From Gammaproteobacteria bacterium 13_2_20CM_66_19 (GTDB taxonomy: Bacteria > Pseudomonadota > Gammaproteobacteria > Steroidobacterales > Steroidobacteraceae): a stretch of DNA of 52,292 nucleotides. The position numbers were made by a program, and so were the translations under genes. Numbering within the stretch: position 1 is the first letter of the stretch; every line of letters begins with the position of its first letter. The notes beneath the pieces are model-generated. The model ran no database searches, was not told where the DNA came from, and was given only the letters and a program-made list of their open reading frames with translations. The stretch spans positions 1-52,292 of the forward strand of contig MNCZ01000006.1 of NCBI GenBank assembly GCA_001914695.1. The letters run 5' to 3'. This document shows positions 26,179 through 33,568 of the stretch, piece by piece.

Positions 26179-26252
26179 TGGCTGGGGGACTAGGATTCGA
26201 ACCTAGGTAAACGGAGTCAGAGTCCGTTGTCCTACCGCTAGACGATCCCCCA
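26179..26252 (-). tRNA. tRNA-Gln (anticodon CTG)
   Basis: Minus-strand cloverleaf: acceptor TGGGGGA/TCCCCCA, D-arm with the AGCGGTAGG loop, anticodon stem ACGGA/TCCGT with loop CTCTGAC (anticodon CTG), T-arm with GGTTCGAATCC, discriminator G and an encoded CCA at 26179-26181. It reads CAG codons. Confidence 0.97.
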
Positions 26253-26281
26253 AAGACGACCCACGAAACCGAGCCTCAATA

Positions 26282-26309
26282 ATCATGCTTAAACGGAATC
26301 CACCGTCAA
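26282..26309 (-). promoter_or_regulatory. Possible promoter of tRNA-Gln
   Basis: Minus-strand TTGACG (26304-26309), 16-base spacer and CATGAT (26282-26287) lie about 30 bases before the tRNA. The -35 is good, the -10 is four of six. Confidence 0.45.
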
Positions 26310-26325
26310 GCGAGGCCCGATCGAG

Positions 26326-26724
26326 CTAGCGCTTCGAGTACTGCGTCCCGCGGCGGGCCTTGCGGCGACCGACCTTCTTGCGCTCGACTTCCCGGGCGTC
26401 GCGTGTCACGAAGCCCGCATCCCGCAGCGGCTTGCGCAGGCTCTCGTCGAACTCGATGAGCGCGCGGGTGATGCCGTGGCGGATCGCTCCGGCCTGGCCC
26501 GTGGTGCCGCCGCCATCCACCTTGACGGCGATGTCGAAGCGACTCAAGAGCTTCACGGCCTCGAGCGGCTGGCGCACGATCATCCGGCCGGTCTCCCGGC
26601 CGAAGAACTCATCGAGCGAGCGATCGTTCACCGTGATGCGTCCACTCCCGGGTTTCAGGTACACGCGCGCGGTTGCGGTCTTGCGACGTCCGGTGCCGTA
26701 GTGAGTCTGCTGGGTCGTTGCCAT
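26326..26724 (-). CDS. rpsI: 30S ribosomal protein S9
   Basis: 132 residues; [18 protein letters not shown] at the N-terminus and the basic C-terminus ending [10 protein letters not shown], whose final Arg contacts P-site tRNA. Eight bases after rplM; the standard rplM-rpsI operon. Confidence 0.98.
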   Translation of the reverse strand: MATTQQTHYGTGRRKTATARVYLKPGSGRITVNDRSLDEFFGRETGRMIVRQPLEAVKLLSRFDIAVKVDGGGTTGQAGAIRHGITRALIEFDESLRKPLRDAGFVTRDAREVERKKVGRRKARRGTQYSKR

Positions 26725-26732
26725 GCGCGGTC

Positions 26733-27164
26733 CTATCGAATCTCGAGGGGCTTCGGCTGCTGCGCCTTGTGGGGATGCTCGGCTCCCGCAAACACGTGCA
26801 GTTTTCTAAACATGCGCCGGCCCAGTGGGTTCTTCGGCAGCATGCCCTTGACCGCGAACTGGATCGCCCGCTCGGGGTGCTCGTCGAGAAGCTTCTCGAG
26901 CGCGATCGACTTGATGCCGCCGATGTGGCCGGTGTGGTGATAGTAGATCTTGTCGGAGAGCTTGCGTCCCGTGACACGGATCTTCTGCGCGTTCACCACC
27001 ACGATGTGGTCGCCCATGTCCACGTGCGGGCTGTAGTCAGCCTTGTGCTTGCCCTTCAGGCGATGCGCGATCTGCGAGGCCAACCGGCCGAGCGTCTTGT
27101 CGCTCGCGTCGACGACGAACCAGTCACCTCGGACGCTACCGGCCTTGGCAAAGACGGTCTTCAT
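26733..27164 (-). CDS. rplM: 50S ribosomal protein L13
   Basis: 143 residues with [31 protein letters not shown] and [19 protein letters not shown]. First gene of the operon with rpsI. GAGAG precedes the ATG. The 60-base leader contains a small GCCCCG/CGGGGC hairpin (27201-27216) that might take part in autogenous control. Confidence 0.98.
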   Translation of the reverse strand: MKTVFAKAGSVRGDWFVVDASDKTLGRLASQIAHRLKGKHKADYSPHVDMGDHIVVVNAQKIRVTGRKLSDKIYYHHTGHIGGIKSIALEKLLDEHPERAIQFAVKGMLPKNPLGRRMFRKLHVFAGAEHPHKAQQPKPLEIR

Positions 27165-27232
27165 AGCTCTCTCGTGGCGGTCGGCCCAATCTAAGGCGAT
27201 GCCCCGCGGTCGGGGCCAAAAAAAGGCGGGGA

Positions 27233-27261
27233 AGTGTACTCAAGCGGGTACGGCATTGCAA
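27233..27261 (-). promoter_or_regulatory. Promoter of rplM-rpsI
   Basis: Minus-strand TTGCAA (27256-27261), 17-base spacer and TACACT (27233-27238). Transcription would start near 27226 and produce a leader of about 62 bases. Confidence 0.7.
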
Positions 27262-27333
27262 AGCGGCCTGCTCAGGCGGTGCGTGGCGCGCCGCCGTCCC
27301 CGGGCTAAGGGCTTGGCGCAGCTTAAATGCCCC

Positions 27334-27339
27334 TATAAT
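27334..27339 (+). promoter_or_regulatory. -10 element of coq7
   Basis: A perfect TATAAT 15 bases before the coq7 ATG, with a weak TTGGCG about 15 bases further upstream. The leader would be about 8-10 bases, again very short. Confidence 0.5.
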
Positions 27340-27354
27340 AGAGGCCATACGTAT

Positions 27355-27993
27355 ATGGAGTCCGGTCGCCTTCTCGACTCTGCGATCGTCGCCCTCGACC
27401 GTGGACTGCGATCCGTCTTCGCACCCGCCCGGGCAAGGCGACCCCTCCCCGGCGGGCCGGAACGGTCACCCGATCCCCTGCCGGAGGCCGAGCGACGTGC
27501 CAGCGCCGCGCTGATGCGCGTCAACCACGCAGGCGAACTCGCGGCGCAGGCGCTCTATCACGGCCAGGCCTTTGCTGCGCGCTCGGCCGCCACGCGGGAG
27601 ATGCTGCTGGCGGCGGCGAGCTCCGAGTCCGATCATCTGGCGTGGTGCGAGACGCGCCTGAAGGAGCTCGCGGCGAGACCGAGTCTGCTCAATCCGCTCT
27701 GGTACGCCGGGTCCTTTGCCATCGGGGCCGCTACCGCGCTCCTGGGCGATCGGGCCAGCCTGGGGTTCGTTGCCGAGACCGAGCGTCAGGTCGAGGGGCA
27801 TCTCGACGATCACCTCGGCAGACTCCCGCCAGCCGACACGCGCAGCCGTGCGATACTGGAGGCTATGCGGGGGGAGGAGATCGCACACGGCGCGGCCGCC
27901 GCGGCGGCTGGCGGCACCCAGCTGCCCGCACCGGTGCGCGCGCTCATGCGGTACACCGCCCGTGTCATGACAGGCGCCGCCTACTGGGTTTAG
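27355..27993 (+). CDS. coq7: 2-polyprenyl-3-methyl-6-methoxy-1,4-benzoquinone monooxygenase
   Basis: 212 residues from the ATG at 27355. Di-iron carboxylate enzyme: Glu in DPLPEAERRA, the VNHAGELAAQALYHGQ block (E-x-x-H-like), SESDHLAW, Glu-rich AETERQVEGHLDDHL and GEEIAHG provide the ligands. Hydroxylates demethoxyubiquinone, replacing the flavoprotein UbiF. Together with ubiH and ubiI it completes the three ring hydroxylations. Adjacent to the crp-like gene, as in xanthomonads. Confidence 0.95.
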   Translation: MESGRLLDSAIVALDRGLRSVFAPARARRPLPGGPERSPDPLPEAERRASAALMRVNHAGELAAQALYHGQAFAARSAATREMLLAAASSESDHLAWCETRLKELAARPSLLNPLWYAGSFAIGAATALLGDRASLGFVAETERQVEGHLDDHLGRLPPADTRSRAILEAMRGEEIAHGAAAAAAGGTQLPAPVRALMRYTARVMTGAAYWV

Positions 27994-28012
27994 TGACCTC
28001 TGGGGAGCCGGT

Positions 28013-28765
28013 ATGGAAGAGAACATCAAGCCCTTGAGCGAGATTCCGGCGATCAACCGGTTCCTGAGCTATTGCCGCATCCGCGCGGTGCCGTCCAAGA
28101 CCGTGGTCATACACGCCGGCGACCTGCCCGACGTGCTCTACTACATCATCAGCGGCTCGGTGGAAGTGATGATCGAGGACGAGGAAGGCAACGAGATGGT
28201 GCTGGCCTACCTCAACCGCGGGCAGTTCTTCGGCGAGATGGGCCTGTTCTACGAGCAGCCGACGCGCAGCGCCTGGGTCCGCACGCGCAATCAGTGCGAG
28301 CTCGCCGAGATGACTTATCCGCGTTTCCGCCAGATCGCCGCCGAGAGCCCCGGGCTCGTGTTCGAGCTCGCCACGCAGCTCGCGACGCGCCTCGACCGCA
28401 CCAACCGCAAGCTGGGCGATCTCGCCTTCGTCGACGTCACCGGGCGCGTAGCCCACGCGATCATGGACCTGTGCGGCGAGCCGGACGCCATGACCCACCC
28501 GGAAGGCATGCAGATCAAGGTGAGCCGGCAGGAGCTCTCGCGCCTGGTCGGTTGCTCGCGCGAGATGGCGGGGCGTGTGCTCAAGGTCCTCGAAGAGCAG
28601 GGACTGCTGCGCGCCACCGGCAAGACCATCGTCGTCTTCAACGCGCGGCCGAAGATGAAGACGCGGCCGGTCATCGTGCCCGCGAAGCCGGCCGCCGCCA
28701 CGAAGGCCACGAGCTCCGTCGAGCCCGACGACGAGGACGATGACGACGAGGACGAGGACGAGTAG
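28013..28765 (+). CDS. Crp/Clp-family transcriptional regulator with acidic tail
   Basis: 250 residues. Cyclic-nucleotide-binding domain (about 15-130) with GEMGLFYEQPTRSAWVRT, keeping the Glu and Arg-Ser that bind cAMP in E. coli CRP; the interfacial Thr-Ser reads Thr-Asn. C helix, then a winged helix with SRQELSRLVGCSREMAGRVL (recognition helix). After residue 215 there is an extension of about 35 residues ending in a run of Asp/Glu, absent from typical Crp/Vfr (~210). Ligand could be cAMP or, as for Xanthomonas Clp, cyclic di-GMP. Confidence 0.93.
   Translation: MEENIKPLSEIPAINRFLSYCRIRAVPSKTVVIHAGDLPDVLYYIISGSVEVMIEDEEGNEMVLAYLNRGQFFGEMGLFYEQPTRSAWVRTRNQCELAEMTYPRFRQIAAESPGLVFELATQLATRLDRTNRKLGDLAFVDVTGRVAHAIMDLCGEPDAMTHPEGMQIKVSRQELSRLVGCSREMAGRVLKVLEEQGLLRATGKTIVVFNARPKMKTRPVIVPAKPAAATKATSSVEPDDEDDDDEDEDE
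28727..28762 (+). repeat. GAC/GAG triplet tract encoding the acidic tail
   Basis: Twelve consecutive GAC, GAT or GAG codons encode Asp/Glu at the C-terminus of the Crp-like protein. A simple triplet tract of this sort can change length by slippage. Confidence 0.85.
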
Positions 28766-28790
28766 CCGCGCCCTCAGGATCGGGCGCGGC
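28765..28790. terminator. Shared hairpin between the convergent crp-like and rpe genes
   Basis: Perfect 9-bp stem gccgcgccc/gggcgcggc with an 8-base loop. The first base belongs to the crp-like stop codon and the rpe stop lies in the loop, so the structure can serve both strands, though rpe coding sequence forms one arm. Confidence 0.55.
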
Positions 28791-29484
28791 GCGCGCGCGG
28801 GTTGACCGCGCTCGCCGGCCCGGTCGCAATCTGCCGGCGCATCTCCTGGATGGTCTTCGCGTAGTCGCGGCTGCCGAAGATCGCCGATCCCGCCACGAAG
28901 GTGTCCGCCCCGGCCTCCGCCGCGGCGCGGATGTTGTCGACCCTGATCCCGCCGTCGACCTCGAGACGCACCGCCCGCCCTGCCGCATCGATTCGGGCGC
29001 GCGCCTCGGTGAGCTTGCGCAGGCTGGTTGGAATGAACTGCTGGCCCCCGAAACCGGGGTTCACGGACATGATGAGCACCATGTCGAGGAGCTCGAGCGT
29101 GTAGTCGAGATAATCGAGCGGCGTCGCCGGATTGAACACGAGACCCGGCCGGCAACCGTGCTCGCGGATGAGTGCGATGGTGCGATCGACGTGCTCGGTC
29201 GCTTCCGGGTGGAAGGTGATGAAGGTGGCGCCGGCGGCGGCGAAGTCCGGCACGATCCGATCGACCGGACGGACCATGAGGTGCACGTCGATCGGCGCCT
29301 TGACGCCGTGCCTGCGCAGCGCCTCGCACGCCATCGGGCCGATGGTGAGGTTCGGCACGTAGTGGTTGTCCATCACGTCGAAGTGGATGAGATCGGCGCC
29401 GGCGCTGACGACCGCGTCGACCTCCGCCCCGAGCCGGGCGAAGTCGGCGGACAGAATCGAGGGCGCGATCCAGGCGGGCATCAT
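28774..29484 (-). CDS. rpe: Ribulose-phosphate 3-epimerase
   Basis: 236 residues. TIM barrel with [52 protein letters not shown] and EVDGGI, including the metal-binding His/Asp residues. Interconverts ribulose-5-P and xylulose-5-P. Short basic C-terminal extension. 12 bases after purC. Confidence 0.97.
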   Translation of the reverse strand: MMPAWIAPSILSADFARLGAEVDAVVSAGADLIHFDVMDNHYVPNLTIGPMACEALRRHGVKAPIDVHLMVRPVDRIVPDFAAAGATFITFHPEATEHVDRTIALIREHGCRPGLVFNPATPLDYLDYTLELLDMVLIMSVNPGFGGQQFIPTSLRKLTEARARIDAAGRAVRLEVDGGIRVDNIRAAAEAGADTFVAGSAIFGSRDYAKTIQEMRRQIATGPASAVNPRARRARS

Positions 29485-29496
29485 GGGAATGCTCCT

Positions 29497-30384
29497 TCAG
29501 CCGGTCAGCAGCGCAAGGGCTTCGCGGTACTTGTCGCTCGTGCGCGCGATGATCTCGGGCGGGAGCCTCGGCCCCGGGGCCTGCTTGTTCCAGTCGAGGC
29601 TCTCGAGATAGTCGCGCACGAACTGCTTGTCGAAGCTCGGCGGGCTGACGCCCTCGCGATAGCTATCCGCCGGCCAGAAGCGCGAGGAGTCCGGGGTCAG
29701 CACCTCATCGATGAGCGTGAGGCTGCCCTCTGCGTCGACCCCGAACTCGAACTTGGTGTCGGCGACGATGATGCCGCGGCTCCTCGCATGCTCGGAGGCG
29801 AACGCATAGAGCTCGAGCGCGGCGTCGCGCACTCGGGCCGCGAGCTCGGGCCCGATGAGCGCCGCCGCGGCCTCGAAGCTGATGTTCTCGTCGTGGGCGC
29901 CGGCTCGCGCCTTGGTGGCGGGCGTGAACAGCGGCTGCGGCAGCCGCCCCGCCAGCTCGAGTCCCGCAGGGAGCGCGATGCCGCACAGCCGCCCGCTCGC
30001 CTGATAGTCCCTCCAGCCCGAGCCGATGAGGTAACCGCGCACCACTGCTTCGATGGGGAGCGCCTTCAGGCGCCGCACGACCACGGCGCGCCCGGCGACG
30101 AGCGAGCGGTCGCGCTCGTCCTTCACCACCTCTACGGGCTCCCGCCCGGTCAGGTGATTCGGCACCAGGCGCCGGGTGCGCGCGAACCAGAAGTTGGAGA
30201 TGCCGTTCAGCACCCGCCCCTTGTCGGGGATCGGGTCGGGCAGCACGACGTCGAAAGCCGACAGCCTGTCGGTGGTCACGATGAGGAGCGTCTGCTCGTC
30301 GACGGCGTAGATGTCGCGCACCTTGCCCTCGTGGAGGCGCTCGAGTCCCTTCAGCTCGGTACGGTAGACGACGGGTGCCGGCAT
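29497..30384 (-). CDS. purC: Phosphoribosylaminoimidazole-succinocarboxamide synthase
   Basis: 295 residues from the ATG at 30384. HEGKVRDIYAVDE, TDRLSAFDVVLPDPIPDKG, VVRGYLIGSGWRDY and DTKFEFGVD are SAICAR synthetase motifs; the length fits the longer (eukaryote-like, ~295) bacterial class rather than the 237-residue E. coli form. A TATAGT box (30394-30399, minus strand) lies 9 bases before the ATG, suggesting an almost leaderless mRNA. Confidence 0.96.
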   Translation of the reverse strand: MPAPVVYRTELKGLERLHEGKVRDIYAVDEQTLLIVTTDRLSAFDVVLPDPIPDKGRVLNGISNFWFARTRRLVPNHLTGREPVEVVKDERDRSLVAGRAVVVRRLKALPIEAVVRGYLIGSGWRDYQASGRLCGIALPAGLELAGRLPQPLFTPATKARAGAHDENISFEAAAALIGPELAARVRDAALELYAFASEHARSRGIIVADTKFEFGVDAEGSLTLIDEVLTPDSSRFWPADSYREGVSPPSFDKQFVRDYLESLDWNKQAPGPRLPPEIIARTSDKYREALALLTG

Positions 30385-30445
30385 GCATTGGGTACTATAA
30401 CGAGGCTTTCGGATCCCCACACCCGTCGGCCCTCGAGCGCGCATC

Positions 30446-31252
30446 ATGAAATGGATCGGCAAACTCACCGGGGGCCTCCTGGGTGCGGTCGCTCTCGGCC
30501 CGATGGGAGCGGCGCTCGGGGTGCTGCTGGGTCACCAGTTCGACGAGCACGCCGAGGAGCTGCAGGCGCGCTGGTCGGGATCCGGGGACGCCGCCGCGAT
30601 CGGCGAGCGTTTCTTCCGCGCGACTTTCCGCGTCATGGGCTATCTCGCCAAGGCCGACGGGCGCGTGTCGGAGCAGGAGATCGGCGCCGCGCGTGCCGTC
30701 ATGGACGAGCTGCACCTCGATGGCGCACAGGTGCGCGAGGCGATCGCCTGCTTCACCGCGGGCAAGCAGCCGGATTTCGACCCCCGTGGCGAGCTCGCCG
30801 CACTCCGGGGCGCCTGCCGCGGGCGGCCGGATCTGCTGCGGGTGTTCCTCGAGATCCAGGTGCGCGCCGCGCTCGAGGGCAACAACCTGGAAGGCCCGGT
30901 GCGGCCGCTCATGGGGCGGGTCGCGACCTCCCTCGGCGTCTCGCCGCTGGAGCTCGTGCACGTCGAGGCGGTGGCGCGCATCCGGCGCGGCGCCTTTCGA
31001 GCGGATGAGGCGCCCGCCAGCCCGGCGGCGCGGAACCGGGCGCTCGAGGCGGCCTACCGCGTGCTCGGGACGGACGCCGGTGCGAGCGATGAGGCGCTCG
31101 CCAAGGCCTACCGCCGACAGCTCAGCCGCCACCATCCCGACAAGCTGAAAGCGAACGGCCTGCCGGAGTCGATGATGGCGCACGCCAAGCAGCGCACGCA
31201 GCAGATCATCGAAGCCTATGAGCTGATCCGCGAGCGGCGCGGCATGACCTGA
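30446..31252 (+). CDS. djlA: DnaJ-like membrane co-chaperone DjlA
   Basis: 268 residues. N-terminal Gly-rich membrane helix (LTGGLLGAVALGPMGAALGV), a TerB domain (about 50-175) with YLAKADGRVSEQEI, and a C-terminal J domain (about 203-266) with the HPD motif in RHHPDKLKANG. It stimulates DnaK ATPase at the inner membrane. Divergent from purC. Confidence 0.95.
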   Translation: MKWIGKLTGGLLGAVALGPMGAALGVLLGHQFDEHAEELQARWSGSGDAAAIGERFFRATFRVMGYLAKADGRVSEQEIGAARAVMDELHLDGAQVREAIACFTAGKQPDFDPRGELAALRGACRGRPDLLRVFLEIQVRAALEGNNLEGPVRPLMGRVATSLGVSPLELVHVEAVARIRRGAFRADEAPASPAARNRALEAAYRVLGTDAGASDEALAKAYRRQLSRHHPDKLKANGLPESMMAHAKQRTQQIIEAYELIRERRGMT

Positions 31253-31256
31253 TGCA

Positions 31257-31325
31257 CCCCACGAAATCAAGCATTACACGAACCGCAGGTGACGGCCGTC
31301 CATCAAGACGCTTGATTTCGCGGGG
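31257..31325. repeat. 16-base inverted repeat between djlA and the binding-protein gene
   Basis: Arms 31257-31272 and 31310-31325 match 15 of 16 bases as inverted repeats, separated by 37 bases that include the perfect palindrome gacggccgtc (31291-31300). It lies between convergent genes. The arms contain AT-rich gaaatcaagc, so the element stands out; it may form a hairpin that ends both transcripts, but no T-tract is evident. Confidence 0.75.
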
Positions 31326-31331
31326 ACCCCG

Positions 31332-32138
31332 CTAGGGCGACGCGGCCCACTCCTCGATGACACCCTGGATCGCGCGCACCCCGTCGGTGAGCGCCGCGGG
31401 TCCCGGCTGCAGGATGAGCGACGACTTGATCTCGCGGACGTAACCCCCGCGCACCGCGGGGATCGCGTCCCACCCCGGGCGCGCGGCGACGCGCTGCGGC
31501 TGGAACTTCTTGCCGCACCAGGAGCCGAGCACGATGTCGGGCGCGCGCCGGGGCACTTCGCCCGGATCGGCGATGATGCGATTGCGCCCCAGCGCCTGGT
31601 GCGCGAGCTCGGGAAAGCAGTCCTCGCCGCCGGCGAGGCCAATGAGCTCCGACACCCAGCGGATGCCGCTGATCAGGGGATCGTCCCATTCCTCGAAATA
31701 CACGCGCGGACGGCGGGCGAGCCGCGCGGCGCGCATCAGCACCTGCTCGAGGCCCGCCTCGAGCTCATCGACCAGTGCCTGCGCCTTCACCTGACAGCCG
31801 ATCATGCCGCCGAGCGTGCGGATCATGCGCAGAATGTCCTCGACGCTGCGGTGGTTGAAGACGTGCACCTCGATTCCGGCGCGCACCAGCTCGGCGGCGA
31901 TGTCGGCCTGCAGGTCCGAGAAGCCGAGCACCAGATCCGGCGCGAGCGCCACGATGCGCTCGATGCGGGCGCTGGTGAACGCCGACACCCGCGGCTTCTC
32001 GCGCCGCGCGCGGGGCGGGCGCACGGTGAAGCCGGAGATGCCGACGATGCGCCAGTCCTCGCCAAGCCGATAGAGCGTCTCGGTCGTCTCCTCGGTCAGG
32101 CATACGATCCGTTGTGGGAATCCTGGAGCTGCCGTCAT
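31332..32138 (-). CDS. Cobalamin/iron-type ABC substrate-binding-domain protein without a signal peptide
   Basis: 268 residues from the ATG at 32138. Periplasmic-binding-protein (BtuF/FecB-like) fold: RIVCLTEETTETLYRLGE, ISGFTVRPP, LVLGFSDLQADIAAEL, FNHRSVEDIL, PRVYFEEWDDPL, WVSELIGLAGGED. No signal sequence or lipobox precedes the domain in any in-frame start, and no transporter genes adjoin, so it may act in the cytoplasm or be a stand-alone binding protein. Confidence 0.82.
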   Translation of the reverse strand: MTAAPGFPQRIVCLTEETTETLYRLGEDWRIVGISGFTVRPPRARREKPRVSAFTSARIERIVALAPDLVLGFSDLQADIAAELVRAGIEVHVFNHRSVEDILRMIRTLGGMIGCQVKAQALVDELEAGLEQVLMRAARLARRPRVYFEEWDDPLISGIRWVSELIGLAGGEDCFPELAHQALGRNRIIADPGEVPRRAPDIVLGSWCGKKFQPQRVAARPGWDAIPAVRGGYVREIKSSLILQPGPAALTDGVRAIQGVIEEWAASP

Positions 32139-32179
32139 GGGTACCGCACCGCAAGCGCCGGGCACTGTATCCTTAAGGC

Positions 32180-33535
32180 ATGTGGACGCGCATCTGGGCA
32201 CTGCTGGACAGGTGGCTCTTCGGGCCGGCCTCGGGTCGCGCCGGCCTGCTGGGGCAGTGCCGGCGCCTCCTGCGCTATCCGTACGCGGTGGTGCGCGACC
32301 TGGCGCGCGGGGAGATCAACCTGCGCGCCATGAGTCTCGTGTACACGACGCTCCTGTCGCTCATTCCGCTCCTCGCCTTCAGCTTCGCGATACTCAAGGC
32401 ATTCGGCGGCCACCACGACCTCGAGTCGATCGTCTACGAGTTCTTCAGCCCGGTGGGGGGCGCTGCGGCCACCGAGCTCACCAACCGCGTGGTGCAGTTC
32501 GCGAGCCACGTGAGCAGCGGCCTGGTCGGCTCCGTGGGACTCGCTCTCCTCGCCTGGACACTGGTCGGGACCATCAAGAAAGTCGAGGACAGCTTCAACT
32601 TCCTCTGGCACGTCGAGCAGCCGCGCGGCTTCGCGCGGCGCCTCGCCGAATACACGAGCCTTCTCATCGCCGGCCCGGTGCTGCTGGTGGGCTTCATCGG
32701 GCTCTCGCACGCGGCGCTCTCCAGCGCGCCGCTGCAGGAGATGGCGCGCCTGCCGCTGCTGCACCGCCTGCGCGGCACGGGCATCGCTCTCGCGCCCTAC
32801 GTGATGGTGACGGCGTTCTTCACGGCCGCCTATCTGATGATCCCCAACACGCGCGTGCAGTGGCGCGCGGCGCTCACCGGGGCGCTGGTCGGCGGCGTGC
32901 TGTGGGCCGCGGTCGGCAAGACGTTCACGGCGTTCGTCGTCTACTCGACGCGCCTCACGCTGGTGTACGCCGGATTCGCGGTGGTGGTGGCGGCGCTGCT
33001 GTGGACCTATTTCGGCTGGCTGATCCTGCTCGCGGGCGCGCAGCTGTCGTTCTACGTGCAGAACCCCGCGTATCTGCGGCTCGGGCTGCAGCCGCTGCGG
33101 CTCTCGGCCGCGGAGCTCGAGGAGCTCTCGCTCCGGCTCATGTACTTCGTGGGCCGTGCGCACGCCGCCGGCTCCCGGCTCTGGAGTGTCAGTCGACTCG
33201 CGGCCGAGCTCGGGCTGCCGGGCATCGCGGTCGCGCAGATGGCCACATCCCTCGAGCGCGCCGGGCTCCTGGTCGTCACGGAGCGGGGGGAGCTGCTGCC
33301 GGCGCGCGATATCCGCAACATCCGCGTGCAGGAGATCCTCGACATCGCGCGCCGTCAGGGGAGCGGGCACGTCGCCCCGCGCCAGCTGCCGATCCCCGCG
33401 GTCGACCGCCTGCTCGCCGGGCTCGATGAGGCGCGCCGTCACCGCTGCGGCGAGCTGACGCTCGGCGAGCTGGTCGATGAGGCCACGCGTCCGGCGCTGC
33501 AGCTCGCGGCGCGGCAATCGGGCGTATCGAAGTAG
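32180..33535 (+). CDS. YihY/BrkB family inner-membrane protein (UPF0761)
   Basis: 451 residues. Six predicted membrane helices (about 50-285), with SLVYTTLLSLIPLLAFSFAI near the start, YVMVTAFFTAAYLMIPN, and WRAALTGALVGGVLWAAVGK. The C-terminal 150 residues are soluble and resemble a winged helix (LPGIAVAQMATSLERAGLLV). Formerly called ribonuclease BN; its true function is unknown. Divergent from the binding-protein gene by 41 bases. Confidence 0.92.
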   Translation: MWTRIWALLDRWLFGPASGRAGLLGQCRRLLRYPYAVVRDLARGEINLRAMSLVYTTLLSLIPLLAFSFAILKAFGGHHDLESIVYEFFSPVGGAAATELTNRVVQFASHVSSGLVGSVGLALLAWTLVGTIKKVEDSFNFLWHVEQPRGFARRLAEYTSLLIAGPVLLVGFIGLSHAALSSAPLQEMARLPLLHRLRGTGIALAPYVMVTAFFTAAYLMIPNTRVQWRAALTGALVGGVLWAAVGKTFTAFVVYSTRLTLVYAGFAVVVAALLWTYFGWLILLAGAQLSFYVQNPAYLRLGLQPLRLSAAELEELSLRLMYFVGRAHAAGSRLWSVSRLAAELGLPGIAVAQMATSLERAGLLVVTERGELLPARDIRNIRVQEILDIARRQGSGHVAPRQLPIPAVDRLLAGLDEARRHRCGELTLGELVDEATRPALQLAARQSGVSK

Positions 33536-33568
33536 GCGGACGGGGCGGCGATGGCGCGTCGCTGTCGG

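Noticed and set aside
31257-31325. Integron attC site
   Set aside because: Inverted repeat present but without recognisable RYYYAAC/GTTRRRY core boxes and without any cassette or integrase.
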